Origin: Rosellinia necatrix | Taxonomy: Eukaryota; Ascomycota; Sordariomycetes; Xylariales; Xylariaceae | Reading direction: 5' to 3' | NCBI GenBank assembly: GCA_021209875.1 | Contig: JAGYVD010000002.1 | Span: 3,844,001-3,908,000, forward strand | DNA: 64,000 bases | Made by a program: the position numbers and the translations under genes | The notes under the pieces: generated by a model | Seen by the model: the letters and a program-made list of their open reading frames with translations, nothing else | What the model was told of the DNA's origin: nothing | Database searches by the model: none | Shown here: piece after piece, positions 23,992 through 35,801 of the stretch | How positions within the stretch are numbered: position 1 is the stretch's first letter | Layout of the letters: each line of letters starts with the position of its first letter

Positions 23992-25510
23992 ATGCGGTTC
24001 ACTAGTGTTGCCATCCCCTCTTTATTGGGCTTACCTCTCGTTGCCACACAACAGTTGGCCCCTCCCAGTGATATAGAGGCTCTACAAGATCTCGGCGGCC
24101 AAGCACTGAGCGCTCTTCAATCTCAGTACGATAACTCTACTAACAAACAGCGAACTGGCGGTTGTAAGTGCAACCTGTTGAATGCCAAACTAAGACGAGA
24201 CTGGTAAGCAATCCTGCAACTATGAAATCATCTGACCTTTCCTTGATACATCCGCTGTATCGAGATTTGCTTAGGGGCCAACAGTCATTTTCCTTTCCCC
24301 CTTCCTGGCGTCTCGCTTTTGCCCCTCACTTTCTTCTAAATATTCTTTTCCAACAATAAGGAAACAAAAGATATACCTTAAATGTCCTAACCCAGTTGAG
24401 GTAGCTTCAAACGGTAGTCTCTGGTAACTAAAATATCACACACAGGAGGTCTTTATCTTCGACTCAAAGGAAAGAATATATAGCCGCTGTTAAGTGTTTA
24501 CAAACTAAACCGAGTATTGCCGACCCTACGTTTGCCCCCGGCTCTAGAACCCGATATGACGACTTCGTGGCTGTGCATATCAACCAGACCTTGTCTATCC
24601 ACGGCACTGTAAGTGTTCTTTGCGTGATGGTCAAAAATATGGACAACTGACCCCGATAAGGGCAACTTCTTGAGTTGGCATCGGTATTTTGTACACACCT
24701 ACGAAACGGCCTTGAGAGACGAGTGTGGCTATACCGGCTATCAACCAGTACGTGCCAAACACTTTCGATGCCGGCCTTACCTGGCTAACCTCTCCTTAGT
24801 ACTGGAATTGGTTGGATAGCAGAGAAGACCCAAGTAAATCACCGATCTTCGACGGCACCGATACGAGCTTCAGCGGTGATGGCGCGTTCGCCGCCCATAA
24901 TGGCAGTGTGAACGGCAACGGCAACGTCTTCATCCCTTCGGGCAAGGGTGGCGGTTGTGTGATCTCTGGCCCTTTCGTCGACTATGTGATCAACCTCGGC
25001 CCCGTATCTCCGATCCAGGATAAGATGGTTCCGGCGCCGGTGTTCCTCGGCTTCAACCCTCACTGTCTCAGCCGCGATCTCAGCGCCTTCACCGCCATGA
25101 ACTGGCTGACCCTAGGGAACATCTTGAACGTCACTGTCGGCGCCGCGTCGCGCTCCGTCCTCCTTTTCCAGAACGAGCTCCAAGGCCGGTTCACCGATGG
25201 ATTCCTCGGGCTCCATACGGCTGGCCATGGTGTTATGGGCGGTGCCGCCGGCGATATTTTCGGCTCTCCCGTGGACCCTGTCTTCTTCCTACACCACGCC
25301 ATGGTCGACCGTACGTATTGGCTATGGCAGGCGCTGCATCCCTCCATAGCTAAGACCATCGCCGGTACCATTACGTTATTCAACGAGCCTCCGAGTCGAG
25401 ACACCTCCGTCGACGACTTGATTGATCTAGGTGCTAATGCTCTGCCACGGAGAATCGGCGATCTACTAGACACCCTCGGTGGTGCTCCCTTATGCTATAT
25501 CTACGTCTGA
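23992..25510 (+). CDS. Secreted tyrosinase (type-3 copper oxidase)
   Basis: Four exons: 23992-24203, 24446-24608, 24661-24747 and 24800-25510. They encode 390 residues. The introns are 242, 52 and 52 nt, all in phase; intron 1 splits the conserved RRDW tryptophan codon. A signal peptide is likely (first 19-20 residues, ending near ATQQ). CuA ligands are H115, H123 and H132 (HINQTLSIH, then SWHRYF). CuB is H293 and H297 (HTAGH) plus the H319-H320 pair (FFLHHAMVDRTYW). The family oxidises monophenols and o-diphenols to quinones. There is no long C-terminal cap domain like that of mushroom tyrosinase, which fits the short secreted ascomycete group. It lies head to tail towards the acyltransferase gene; whether it acts on the nearby polyketide is unknown. 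Confidence 0.92.
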
Positions 25511-26275
25511 GCATGTTTTCCGGGAGTTGAGGCGGTTGATTGTATATATGGATGAAGCTGCATGATACTACTCAGCGACACGCTGATCAAATTATATTGA
25601 TATCATTAATCTTGCTTTGATACGGGCGCAATTCAGATATGTATTTGTACAAAACGCCCACATTACTCCAACTTGAACCTGTTAGCATAAATAGCCCACC
25701 CACAGTTAGAACCCCATTCACGATGTGAGAATTCATATTTATGAGGTGTATATTCCCCCCTGTGGCATCGACCCCCACGGCTCCTTGATACCCAGAAATT
25801 CTCTTATCGCTTGCCGTTTTTACACGTCTTAAGCTGGGCCCAACGGCCTTTACACGTCCGACCTAGTTCTCGTCGCGGTACCGCCCGGGAAAGGGGTGGG
25901 TGGTGGCCACATTTTGGTATCTGTAGGCTTAGTTGGGGGTTCAGGCCTGGCCTGCTGAATGGATTGGAAGCGGCCCAACCCTTGCCGTACTGTTGACGGC
26001 AGCTGGTTTGATGCAATGCCATCAGCTTCTCGTCATTTTCTCTATTGCGCATGTTACGTCAATAGAACAGTTTTCTGACTTTAGGAGCTGACGAGGCCGA
26101 CCGGATCCAACCAGGTATTGTCGGGTGCGTAAATTAACGTAGATCGTACTCTTGTGAATGCGAATGGCGCCCCGTGGAGGATGATATACCATAATAGGCA
26201 GACGCGATCCGTTGATTATAACAGCTACGGTTTGTGACTGTGTATAACACGCTTCGTTTATTCCAAGCATCGTTT
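25511..26275. other. Convergent 3' intergenic region
   Basis: This stretch lies between the 3' ends of the tyrosinase and acyltransferase genes. Nothing coding was seen. Confidence 0.5.
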
Positions 26276-28168
26276 CTACGCTTGCGTTGATGCATCGTAA
26301 CAGCCTAGAGGAAAGAGGTTAGTATAATCAGAAAATAAGTAAAGAACCTGGCGAGGCTCTGGCGAGATGAGGGCAGACTCACTAGCCACAATCCGGTAGT
26401 CGACGTGATCCATCTTCAAGCCTTCGGCCAGTTCTTCCATGATTTTCTGGAGCGCATCGTTGACGATTTCACTGTTATAGAAGCTCTCGTTGAACGCGGC
26501 CGAGAGTGTAAGCTCGTCGGCCCAGCTCCAGGGGTGAAACGTGATCATGGGAGTCGCGTTCTCGATGCCGACCCAAAAGTCCACGACCTGCAGCGTTGTC
26601 TCCCCGTCATCCTCCTTTTTATTCTTCTCCTCTTCTTTCTTTTCCCCTTCCTGCCCAGCCTCCCCTTCGCTTTCGGCGCCGGCGCTACCGCCGTACTCGC
26701 GCTTGACTAGCCCGTCCATCTTGCCCAGACTGCTGATGACGGGCGTCTTGGGAAACGGACAGCCGGGCGACGGGAAGGTGGAGAAGAGGCCCGTCATGCG
26801 CTCGATGTATGGCTCGGCGAGCCCGAGCAGGCTGACCGTCTTCTTGTCGTCGCCATCTCCGGGCCGGCGGTAGTGCAGCAGGTCCTGTGAATAGAAGGCG
26901 CTCAGCTCGTCTGCAAGGGCAGCGAAGCTCTTACCGGGGGCGGTACCACCGCCGCCCTCAAGGCGCTTGACTACGCCCTCGATGCGCAGCGGCAGGCCAG
27001 ACACGTACGTCCCCGTAGGCTGGGCGCACTCGTGGGCCCCGGCCTCAAGCAGCGGGCCGCGTAGGTCAACCGGCGCGAATATGACGTACGAGTCCGCCTT
27101 AGCGTCTTGTGGGTACCGCGCCGTTGCGCGGATGATGGCGGCGTTCAGCGCGCTCGTCACGGAAACACCCTGCGCGCGGCACGCGCTGGCCAGCTCGGCC
27201 GTGCTCGCGGCACTCATGCGGAGCGCCGTGCGCGAGCACGAGCTGGCCACGGCCATCTCGGAGCCCGGGATCGTCGGCACCGCGATGCTCTGCCCACCCC
27301 TGACCAATGTGCCCATGAGGATATCGGCGTCGGCGGCATCAGCCGGCGGGTCTTTCGAATACTTTCGGATCAGGTCTTCGAGGCCCGGCGTGATCGGAGC
27401 GTCCTCGGGCTGTCGAAGTAAGGAGTCGTCCACGGGGACGTCCAGTCCGCGTTCCACTATGCTCGCCAGTGTGGTCATGAAAACATCGGTCAACAGGATC
27501 TGCCCAAAGCCGTCAGCGCGCCAGTGGGCTGTCCGGAGCACGATTTGGCCTGGAGTTGGGAGCCAGTAGCACGTCGCGGTGCTTCGGAGTGGTGAGGAGA
27601 CCGAGAACAATGCATCGACGTTGGGGCAGTCTTGATGTGCAGAGAAGCTGTTCCGGAAGCTGTGCTTGTTGAAGGGCGGGACGGTGAACATCCACCGCCT
27701 GAGAGGATCGGCGGGGTCGGGGGGAGAGATCTCGGCGCGCAAGGCAGGAAAACGCCGTCCAACTACCTCCCAGGCCTTCGCGATGTAGTCTTCTGGGTCG
27801 GTCACTCGGGACGGGAAGCGGAGCTGGACGACAGTGAAGAACGCGGCGTGCTCGCGGTTGGCCGAGCCGGCGTCCCCTAAGCGTTTGAAGAACCACTCGA
27901 GGGTTCCTATCGGGCGAGAATACGTGCTTAGGTCCGCCGGCTCTGACGGTGGCCTACTTTTCTCGGACGCGGTCACGGATGCATAGGATAATCTCTTCTT
28001 TTCGTCTATGACACGGAGCGGAAGACTCGCGGATGACCATGCTGTGGAGGTGGGCTTGGTATTTCGGTCCCCATGCTGGGGGTGGAAGATGCGATTGAAT
28101 AACAAACTCGAACGCGAGCGTATACGGGAACTTATCGTCATCATTGCCGGCTTCTTTTCAGTGGCCAT
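26276..28168 (-). CDS. HxxxDG acyltransferase, TRI3/PapA-like (condensation-type fold)
   Basis: ATG at 28168. The family motif is HWRADG at H215-D219-G220, the HxxxDG catalytic motif of the chloramphenicol acetyltransferase-like superfamily. Features around it, such as an upstream IGTLEWFFKRLG start and a later FAPVDLRG (the counterpart of DFGWG-type structural motifs), recall fungal 15-O-acetyltransferase (TRI3) and PapA-type enzymes. A basic, Ser/Arg-rich leader of about 80 residues and a Lys/Glu-rich insert (around residues 510-530) are atypical. A 78-nt intron (26305-26382, GTGAGT, branch CTAAC, TAG) is likely near the 3' end. It is a multiple of three without stops, so the protein is 604 residues spliced or 630 unspliced. 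The likely job is O-acylation of an alcohol or phenol using acyl-CoA. Substrate unknown. Confidence 0.8.
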   Translation of the reverse strand: MATEKKPAMMTISSRIRSRSSLLFNRIFHPQHGDRNTKPTSTAWSSASLPLRVIDEKKRLSYASVTASEKSRPPSEPADLSTYSRPIGTLEWFFKRLGDAGSANREHAAFFTVVQLRFPSRVTDPEDYIAKAWEVVGRRFPALRAEISPPDPADPLRRWMFTVPPFNKHSFRNSFSAHQDCPNVDALFSVSSPLRSTATCYWLPTPGQIVLRTAHWRADGFGQILLTDVFMTTLASIVERGLDVPVDDSLLRQPEDAPITPGLEDLIRKYSKDPPADAADADILMGTLVRGGQSIAVPTIPGSEMAVASSCSRTALRMSAASTAELASACRAQGVSVTSALNAAIIRATARYPQDAKADSYVIFAPVDLRGPLLEAGAHECAQPTGTYVSGLPLRIEGVVKRLEGGGGTAPGKSFAALADELSAFYSQDLLHYRRPGDGDDKKTVSLLGLAEPYIERMTGLFSTFPSPGCPFPKTPVISSLGKMDGLVKREYGGSAGAESEGEAGQEGEKKEEEKNKKEDDGETTLQVVDFWVGIENATPMITFHPWSWADELTLSAAFNESFYNSEIVNDALQKIMEELAEGLKMDHVDYRIVASESALISPEPRQVLYLFSDYTNLFPLGCYDASTQA

Positions 28169-29650
28169 TTCTAAGATATGTTATCAGCAGCCCAAGGAGA
28201 GTTGAAGCAAAGCATAAGGCTCCAGGCAGGGAGCGAAATTCATAGACAAACAACTAGAGCAGGTGGACTGTTCTATCATACGGGGACGGAATTCTCCTTC
28301 TTGAGTTCCATTGATCGACTACATAGCACCTCGCTTGTGACATTTCCTCCCACATTCTAGAACTATTCTTTAGCCACGGCGCGATAACTGAAGGACTAGC
28401 TAGCGAGCATAGTTAACGGTAAAAGAAGGGGTTTGAATCCTTCAACTTTAATCTTGGGCTAAGCATCAGCGGAAGCCTTCTAGCTGTCCCGTGGCGTTGG
28501 TACAGTAATTGCTTAGCCTATGACATATCCGGCGAGTCGAACCCGACGGAGTGGGTTGACAACTGAACTATTCTCATCGTAGCTCTAGCATAACTACATG
28601 GCATATGTTAATTGGCGTCTTTGACGGGTTATTTGGCCGAGACCCAAATGTGTGATACAGTCTATAGATAGGGAACCAAAAGCCGCGATTGTACGGGACG
28701 GATAGGGGCCGGGGGTTCACTAACGTTGCTTGATTGGCGGCTAATTACATAGCTTCGCCAGTCTATCGCACCATAGCGCAGGCTGACTAACCTCTGTGTT
28801 ATCCAGGGTAGTGCTGAAGTAAGCCGTCACCGTTCAGCTTCGAGAGAGAATACGTCAGACGAGATCGTTTTCCGTTTTCCGTCTGCTCCGTCTGGTCGGG
28901 ATAACCCTGGCTAGTTTCTATCTTGGCTGGGGAAACTTGGGATGACATGGCAAGGATCAACAGAACCATGCATATGGTGGCATCTGGCCCCTAAACGCCC
29001 AGGATGTAGAGAGCTTTGTCCCTTGTACTAAAGACTAAAGCTGATCCTACAGCGCTACTCAGCACGGAAGGTCGGCCTTACATTCCACAACTGATACAGG
29101 TCTGACAGGTCCTCACAGCTCAAAGGCAAATATATTCGGTAGTTCTACCCAATGTGGGAGGCCAAGTCGATTGACCGAGATGCACGTTGGCGATCGTTGT
29201 GAAGCAACCGATCATTCGGCTCGCATTCGGCGGTTGGGTTGAAAATTGCTAGAGCCCCATGGCGATTCGTGACTCGGTGAAATTGAAAATCACTCACCAC
29301 CGACTAATGAAGTATTGGCACCACGAGATGGAAAATCAATGGCTCCTGGCTGTTTGGGTGGCGGGCTATTGGATAATGCGTCTATTAAATTATAAAGGAT
29401 TATATTGTAGTCGGGGTCCGTGACGAGTTGGGCCAAGGGCTGATTTCTTCCACAATACTAATCGTGGCCCGCAATCTACTGGATATCAGGCTGCCCGGTC
29501 AATGAGCGAGGTAGCTGAACACATGTTTGACAAATTCGTATTTAGTTTCGGTGTAATTATGCTGTGTCCGTCCTGAGCACTAATTTTTGTCTGAAATTCC
29601 ACGCGCATCTACTACGTAGGCAACCGCGCGCGGCGTCGGGAAAGCCTAGA
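28169..29650. other. 1.5-kb intergenic region, nothing recognised
   Basis: No gene, array or RNA gene is supported. A T-arm-like stretch at 28420-28445 was considered and rejected. Confidence 0.5.
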
Positions 29651-30518
29651 CTAGTCGGCGACAACATCATTTTCCGGATAATACCGATAGATGCCCCAAT
29701 CGTACTTCTGTCTCCTCTCGCTAGAAAGGTAGGCGGCGATGTTGGGCCGAGCTCTTACAGCTTCCCACAGCTGGAAAACACGGTCGTATTTACCAGACTC
29801 CTTTGCCTGCTCCATAGCCTTGGGAAATGCGAACAAAACACCATCGATACACTATTCCGAATTCGCGGGTGGTTAGCTGATTAACGAAAATGTCCACTTA
29901 TGTGCACCAACACATCTGACAGGTTATTTTTCTTCGAGAAAATAAAATAAAATAGAATAAAATAAAGCACGAGCCACTTGCCTGAAACACAACTAGGTCG
30001 GCATAGGTAAACGCGTTGCCTAATAGCCAGGGCCCCTCGGTGCTCTTCAACACCTTCTCCCAGTATCCAAGGTGCTTAGGGAGGCGGTGCTTTACCCATT
30101 CCTTGCTGCGTCTGTGGCTTTCCTCTTTCTGATCTTCGTAGTATAGTTCGACAACGATGGGATGGTGGCAATCGTGGACCTCGTTGCTCAGCCCGTCTAG
30201 CGCGGTCAGGGCGAGGGCGTTCACTCTATAGACATCGCTCTCCCCCGACCCGGCCAGCCCGAGCTTGGGACCGAGGTACATAAGGATGTTGCTCGTTTGC
30301 GAGATGATAAGGTCGCCATGCCTGAAGGTGGGGGGTGCGAAGTAGGGTGGATTTCCTTGCTGGCCGTCAAGAACGGTGGTGACAGCCTCCCGACACTTGT
30401 CTAGGGGGAGAGTTGCCGTATCCGTGTAAAGGGCACCAGCCTCCTCGAGGGCAAGTCGGACGTGTTCCCCGCGCCCGGGAACCCCTCCGTAGTAGATGAG
30501 CTCATATGGCGCCGTCAT
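29651..30518 (-). CDS. Glutathione S-transferase (sigma-like)
   Basis: Two exons on the minus strand, 29982-30518 and 29651-29851, give 245 residues. The start is the ATG at 30518 (MTAPYELIYYGG); further upstream only non-ATG codons keep the frame open. The N-terminal thioredoxin-like domain has the active-site tyrosine region (YELIYYGGVPGRGEHVRL) and the cis-Pro/Ser segment with SQTSNILMYLG. The C-terminal helical domain reads TYADLVVFQ, joined by splicing to CIDGVLFAFPKAMEQ, a continuous conserved helix in GST_C_3 proteins. The 130-nt intron begins with GC (CAG|GCAAGT) and ends in TAG, with branch CTAAC, so it is a GC-AG intron. The enzyme conjugates glutathione to electrophiles, or may act in sulfur transfer or detoxification in secondary metabolism. 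Confidence 0.92.
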
Positions 30519-32787
30519 GTTGACTAGTATTGAGGCGAGCGACAAGTATCTGCTAAAGAGTATCGGTGGTGGCTTGGTCCTCAAGGTAGGCAAACGCGGG
30601 CACGAGATGTCGCCAAGAGAAGAGTATGGTCGGGTGAGCAGTCGATATCTGCTGAACCTGAGAGATGGTGATTGATACCAGTGGTTCTTATTTGGAGTTT
30701 ATGGTTTATGGACGTACCTACATATTACACAAGAATGCGGGGTATGTTACGGCGGCATACTATATACCTACCTAGGTAGGTATTATGAGGTATGTCACTG
30801 CCCACTGTGTCACGGAATGAATCAGTGATTCGTTTGTGATCGTTGGTTTGGGTCACGTCACTATGGTAGGTTGAATAGTGCATTAGGAAGTGGTATCATA
30901 CTTTGCAGATGCATAGATCCAATATATTGATACAATTATAGGTACCTGGGTACTTACCCTTAAGACAGTCTGCAGAGTCCGAGTCCGGGGATTTGGGGAT
31001 CTGGGGATCTGGGGATCTGTGTACCAACATCGTGATACGTATTCGTAACTTAGAGTATATAGGCCGATCCAACTCCGTTTAAGCTTGTACGTCTCCGAGG
31101 AAACCCGGGACTAGGCACCAACATATTCAGTGATGCCGTCTCATCTACCCCCGATCTATCAACCTACATACATACTTTAGATACCTAAGGTACAGATATA
31201 CTCGTATATATGTGCTTATATAGGGAGGTACTAAATTATCTAGGATTGATGGTACAACATAACTTTCGTTACCTAACGAATTAGTATCTGTTCTGAGTTT
31301 AGTCCTGCAATGCTTCGAGTAAACACCAGGTATGTACGAGGCATTTTACACGGCACCAGATAGTTACCTAGCCTAGCGCACATCCACCGAACTGTCTAGG
31401 TAAGAACCGTCTCAGTCTTGGCCTTTTTCCCAAAATAGAAACTTACCAAGGTTTATATTTACATGTGTAGACGAAGTCGATACAAAGTACCCAAACACGA
31501 TCTAGACATGTCCATATCCGGCAAAATCACTCTACAGTGCCACTTCCACCGTCACGGTCGCATTTACCATTCAAAGGTACAGGAACCTATCTATACTGAT
31601 CTATTGGTAAGGTAATAAATGGTACGCAAAGTGTGGTAGCAGCGTCGTACCGTTACTGACATGGGAGAGCATGGTAGAGCGGCAATGCATAATACCCGCT
31701 TCCTTTTTTTTTTCCCCCCCTTTTTGTTGGCGTTTGTACGTCGCAATCGAACACGGATAGATGTTTCGATAGGTAACACTGGTTGTTATGGTCGTACACA
31801 GTGGCCATCTACCACGTAGGTGCCAATAGACATAAGAACCGGCAGTCGTTACAATTATTAAGCATCACAACACTTGTGTTAGAAGTGTACTGAAACTAGT
31901 ATTTCTAATCCCGGCTGGGTTGTTGGTGTTGGTCACACTACGAACTTACCTATATCGTGAGTACATAGCCCAATTGGGGCTACGGCGAATAGTAGCCAGA
32001 TACTAAGTTGCCCTATTGGCACATGGCAGAAACTGCAGAAACTCGGGCAAATGCGTAGAGCGCCGTTCTGAACGCCGTAAATAGGATTCCGAGGTGCACT
32101 AGAGACCAAGATCGTCAAACACCGTAACGCAAAGAAGCAGCTCTCATGTTAGCCCCTCCAAATCTAGGTTAGACGCATTGACAAATGATTGGCTATCGTT
32201 TCACGATTTATGCACTACGTATCTAGTATGTATATACATACACTGTATTTCTCGCCATAAGCGGCCCCATAGGTTTGCCGGATTACTGAGCGGGGCTAGT
32301 GGTAACTAGTGGGATGCCTAGGTAGGCAACATGTACTACGCACGGCCGTTGATCTGCGTCTGTAGGGTGCTGTGCATGGAGGTGTCAAACACGATATCGG
32401 CTGTGTCGTACCTACCACCACCACCTGGGCTCGATCTGCACCATTGGCGATAGCATGTCTCGGTGTCTTCAAGATGTATCCAAGATGTCTCACACCCCGC
32501 TATCGAAGGATTGGATTTAGGGCCTCGAGTGGGTTTCGGTGAGCAGTGCAGTTGAGCACTTGAGCGACCAGGCCGCTCACAACAGGCGAGGATATACTGT
32601 ACTGTAATTACTCCCACCAACCCAATCAGTATCGATCGTCGACGTCGAGGGGAATACCAAACCTTGATTTTCCCGGTATTCCTCCTTCAACGGCTTCCGG
32701 TCCTGTTGTTGGTCTTGTCCGTTGGCCACGAAGCAAACCACCATCAGCCTTAGCTCAACAACAGACACTGGTGTCTTCCACCATATC
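30519..32787. other. 2.3-kb divergent intergenic region
   Basis: This region lies between the GST and the second rhodopsin-domain gene. A short GGGGATCT tandem repeat occurs at 30987-31019. TACCTA/TAGGTA units occur near 30765 and 31175. No gene was seen. Confidence 0.55.
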
Positions 32788-34184
32788 ATGGCTGGCATTG
32801 ACCTCAACGCACCAGCGCTGGACCCCCCGACGGGTGTCCAGCAGGATCTCGACAACCCGCCGAACCACAACAACGCCATCATCGCCGTTTATACCGTAGC
32901 GATTATAATTACTACTATATTCGTCCTTATTAGGCTTTATGCTAAATTCGTCTTTGTGAAGGCCCCGCGGCTTGAAGACTGTGAGTTGTCCTCGGTGTCC
33001 TTATTGTTTCTCGTTATCACACAGCTCCACCGGATCAAATACTGACACGTTCGTAGATCTTCTAATTCCCACGTTTGTATGTCCCCAGTTGCTGTTTTAA
33101 TCTTGTTGTTTACTCCGAAACGAGGCCGTTCAGGACGCTGACAGTTCTTAGGGGGTATACCTTGGGCATTGTGGTTTTTGGCTTCAGATGATACATACCA
33201 CTGGCCATTTTGTTCACCAGTGGAATTTTCGGGTGGGAGGTTTGGCGCCATTCTACCGTGTTAGTGACACCTTGAACCAGCTTCACCTTTCAATGAATGC
33301 GATGGCGCTGACAGTGTGTGTAGAATGGCTTTTACGCGACCATCTTATACGAGTCTGTCATGTTGGCCATAAAACCAATGATCTTGCTTGAGTGGATTCG
33401 CATCTTTGCATCGGCTGGCCCGCGCACTGCTTTTAACTGGACATGTTATATTCTGGCAGCTATCAACATCTTGCTGTATCTTGGGTCTATTTTGACCGAT
33501 GCCGTGTCGTGTACCCCTCGCGAATATTGGTGGGATAGAACCATCGAGGGACATTGTGCTAACACCAGGGATCTCCCCATCGTCACGGGTGTTCTCAACG
33601 CTGTCATCGATCTATTTATTTTACTGCTTCCGCAGGGGATTATCTGGAGACTACAAATGTCCAGGCGTAAGAGACTTGGTGTTTCTCTTGTCTTTTTCGT
33701 GGGTATAATGTAAGTCCTATCTCAACAGAAGAGGGACCAAGAACCTTCTGACTAATAGGTTGGAAATAGATCCGTCGCCGCAGCCATCACACGAACTGTT
33801 CTGTCGTTTACCTATGCCGAATCTTACGACGTCACCTATAATTTCTCTCTCGCTGGCACCTTCACCCTCGTTGAGATGACGTTTGCGATTGTTGTCTTCG
33901 CGGCGCCCACTGTCCCCAAACCAACTGCCTACCTAGTCCAGCAGGCCGGTAGTTCTATTGATCGATTGATAAAGTCGAACCGCAGCGGCGTTGCTTCTTT
34001 TGCGACTGGCGCCGATAATTCCAAAGTGAATGCCTATCATTCAATTAATGAGAGGGACCCAGCAGTGCATCTCATGAAGCTAAGGTCATCGAGGAGCAAA
34101 GGGTCAGAGAGGCCGTCAACAGGCGCGGATAGCGAGTTGGAACTAGCCTTGCCAGCACAATCGAAGAGACATACTGGGACTTGA
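32788..34184 (+). CDS. Rhodopsin-domain integral membrane protein (PTH11/SAT5-like), copy 2
   Basis: Five exons: 32788-32980, 33057-33076, 33152-33259, 33324-33709 and 33770-34184. They encode 373 residues. Exon 2 is only 20 nt. Donors are GTGAGT, GTATGT, GTTAGT and GTAAGT. The phase fits at each join and rebuilds family landmarks: RLED-Y after span 2, HTTGHFVHQWNFRV before span 3, PMILLEWIRIF, SCTPREYWWD, and VLNAVIDLFILLLPQGIIW. There are seven hydrophobic spans and a polar tail of about 90 residues. It resembles copy 1 only at family level, so the two are not a recent tandem duplication. It sits next to the OMT, convergently oriented. Members occur as general receptors and also inside trichothecene-type clusters (SAT5), but a role here is not shown. 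Confidence 0.83.
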
Positions 34185-34531
34185 CAGTCAGAATCTAGTA
34201 AGTTGGGTTAGGTTGACACCTCGTCACGGGTCAAGTCTGTATTACGTCTTACGATTTCCATTCTGCGCCCGTATCTATAATAGCGAAGCAAAGTGTATAT
34301 ACCCTTAGAAAGTTTAGATGTGGTAGATGAAATGTTATTATCATCAGATGTGCTATTCACTTTTGAAATCATTAACATGCCAAAAGGGGAGAGTCTCTCA
34401 AGATATAACGAACACCATTGGCTGACTTGGATGCCAAGGCTGCGCCAAGTGGCGAGTTTATGTCACTGTCTCGCCTACTTACTTGCTTTGCTATAGTACT
34501 TGTATAGGGATCCCTGCTGGTACATATTGGC
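34185..34531. other. Short convergent spacer
   Basis: About 350 nt between the 3' ends of the second rhodopsin-domain gene and the OMT gene. Nothing was seen. Confidence 0.5.
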
Positions 34532-35767
34532 CTACCTTCCAGGCAACTTGAGCTGGACTTCCAACAACCCCACACCCTGAGGATTTCGATGCACGGCCAC
34601 GACCTCCAAGCGGTCGTCGGCGTTCTTGAACAAAGCGGCGAACTCGCCCTCGGTCCTCTGCTTGGCGCCGAGGGTGACCATCATGCAGAAGTCGACCTGG
34701 CGCAGGTGGTGTTCCTCGAAGCGGGTAGCGGCGCCGGGCGCGGGCAGGACGACCTCGTTGACGAGAAGGGGGGTGCCGGGGGCGCAGCGCTCGAGGGCGG
34801 GGACGACGGCGCGGACAATGCGGACGGCGTCGGCGTCGGCGTGGTTGTGCAGGCACTGGCGCAGCAGGAAAGCCGCCGCGTCCGCGACCGGCTGCGGCTC
34901 GAAGAAGTCGTGCTGCTGGAACGACACCCGCCCACCCGCGTCGTCGCCCCCGGCCTGCGCGAGCATCTGCGGCGAGATGTCCTGCACGACGAAGCGGAGT
35001 GATGGAAACTTCTACACCGCGGGGGGGTGGGAGCCGGGAGGAGGCGCACACGTAGTCAGCAAGAAACTTGGCGTGGAATGACAAGGGGGGGAACACCGAG
35101 AACTGGGCTTTTTTTTGCTTACATGTGCAAGCCCAAGGGAAATGTGACCGCTCCCGCCGCCGATATCGACGACCTTTCCATCCCCTAAGGACGCCCAGGG
35201 GAAGCTTTCGTGGAGCTCCTCAATGGAGCGGTCGACTATTCTAGACGAGTTAGAAAAATTCGGAGATGGGGTCCAAAAAAAAAAAAAAAAACACCGCACA
35301 CGCCGCGGCAACAATAGAGGGTAAAGGGGAAAAGAGGGGATTATCTGGGGGAACCTTACGCCTCGACCAGGCGCCCATGGCGCGGGCGAAGCGGCGGGCC
35401 TTGTCGGGACGCTGCTCGTAGTACTGGTACATGGAGACGCCGAAGCGCTCGTGGAAGGCGGAGCGCGAGGCGTCCGAGGCGAAGGGGGAGCGCGAGACGA
35501 CGGCGGAGGACTCCGACGCCGCCCGCAGCATGTCGTCCATCTGCATGTCGGCGGTGGCGCGGAAGTCGCCGTCGCGAGCCAGGCACGCCGACTGCGCCGT
35601 GTGCGCGAAGCCCTCCCCTTCCCCTCCCCCTTCCCCTCCCTCGGCGAAGATGCGCCGCGTCGCCAGCATCCTGAGCACGCGCCCCGTCCGGTCCTCGTCC
35701 ATGCCCGCCTTGCTCGCCACCTCGGCCACGCTGGCCCTTGGGAGCGACATTGCTGTTGTCTCTGCTG

Positions 35768-35801
<34 letters not shown>

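Noticed and set aside
28415..28450. tRNA T-arm-like sequence (GGTTTGAATCC)
   Set aside because: The stem gives a 9-nt loop, and no D-arm, anticodon arm or acceptor stem could be folded around it.
34491..35096. 201-codon minus-strand frame overlapping OMT exon 3
   Set aside because: It is an Arg/Pro-rich shadow in another frame of the OMT; the SAM-methyltransferase frame is clearly the real one.
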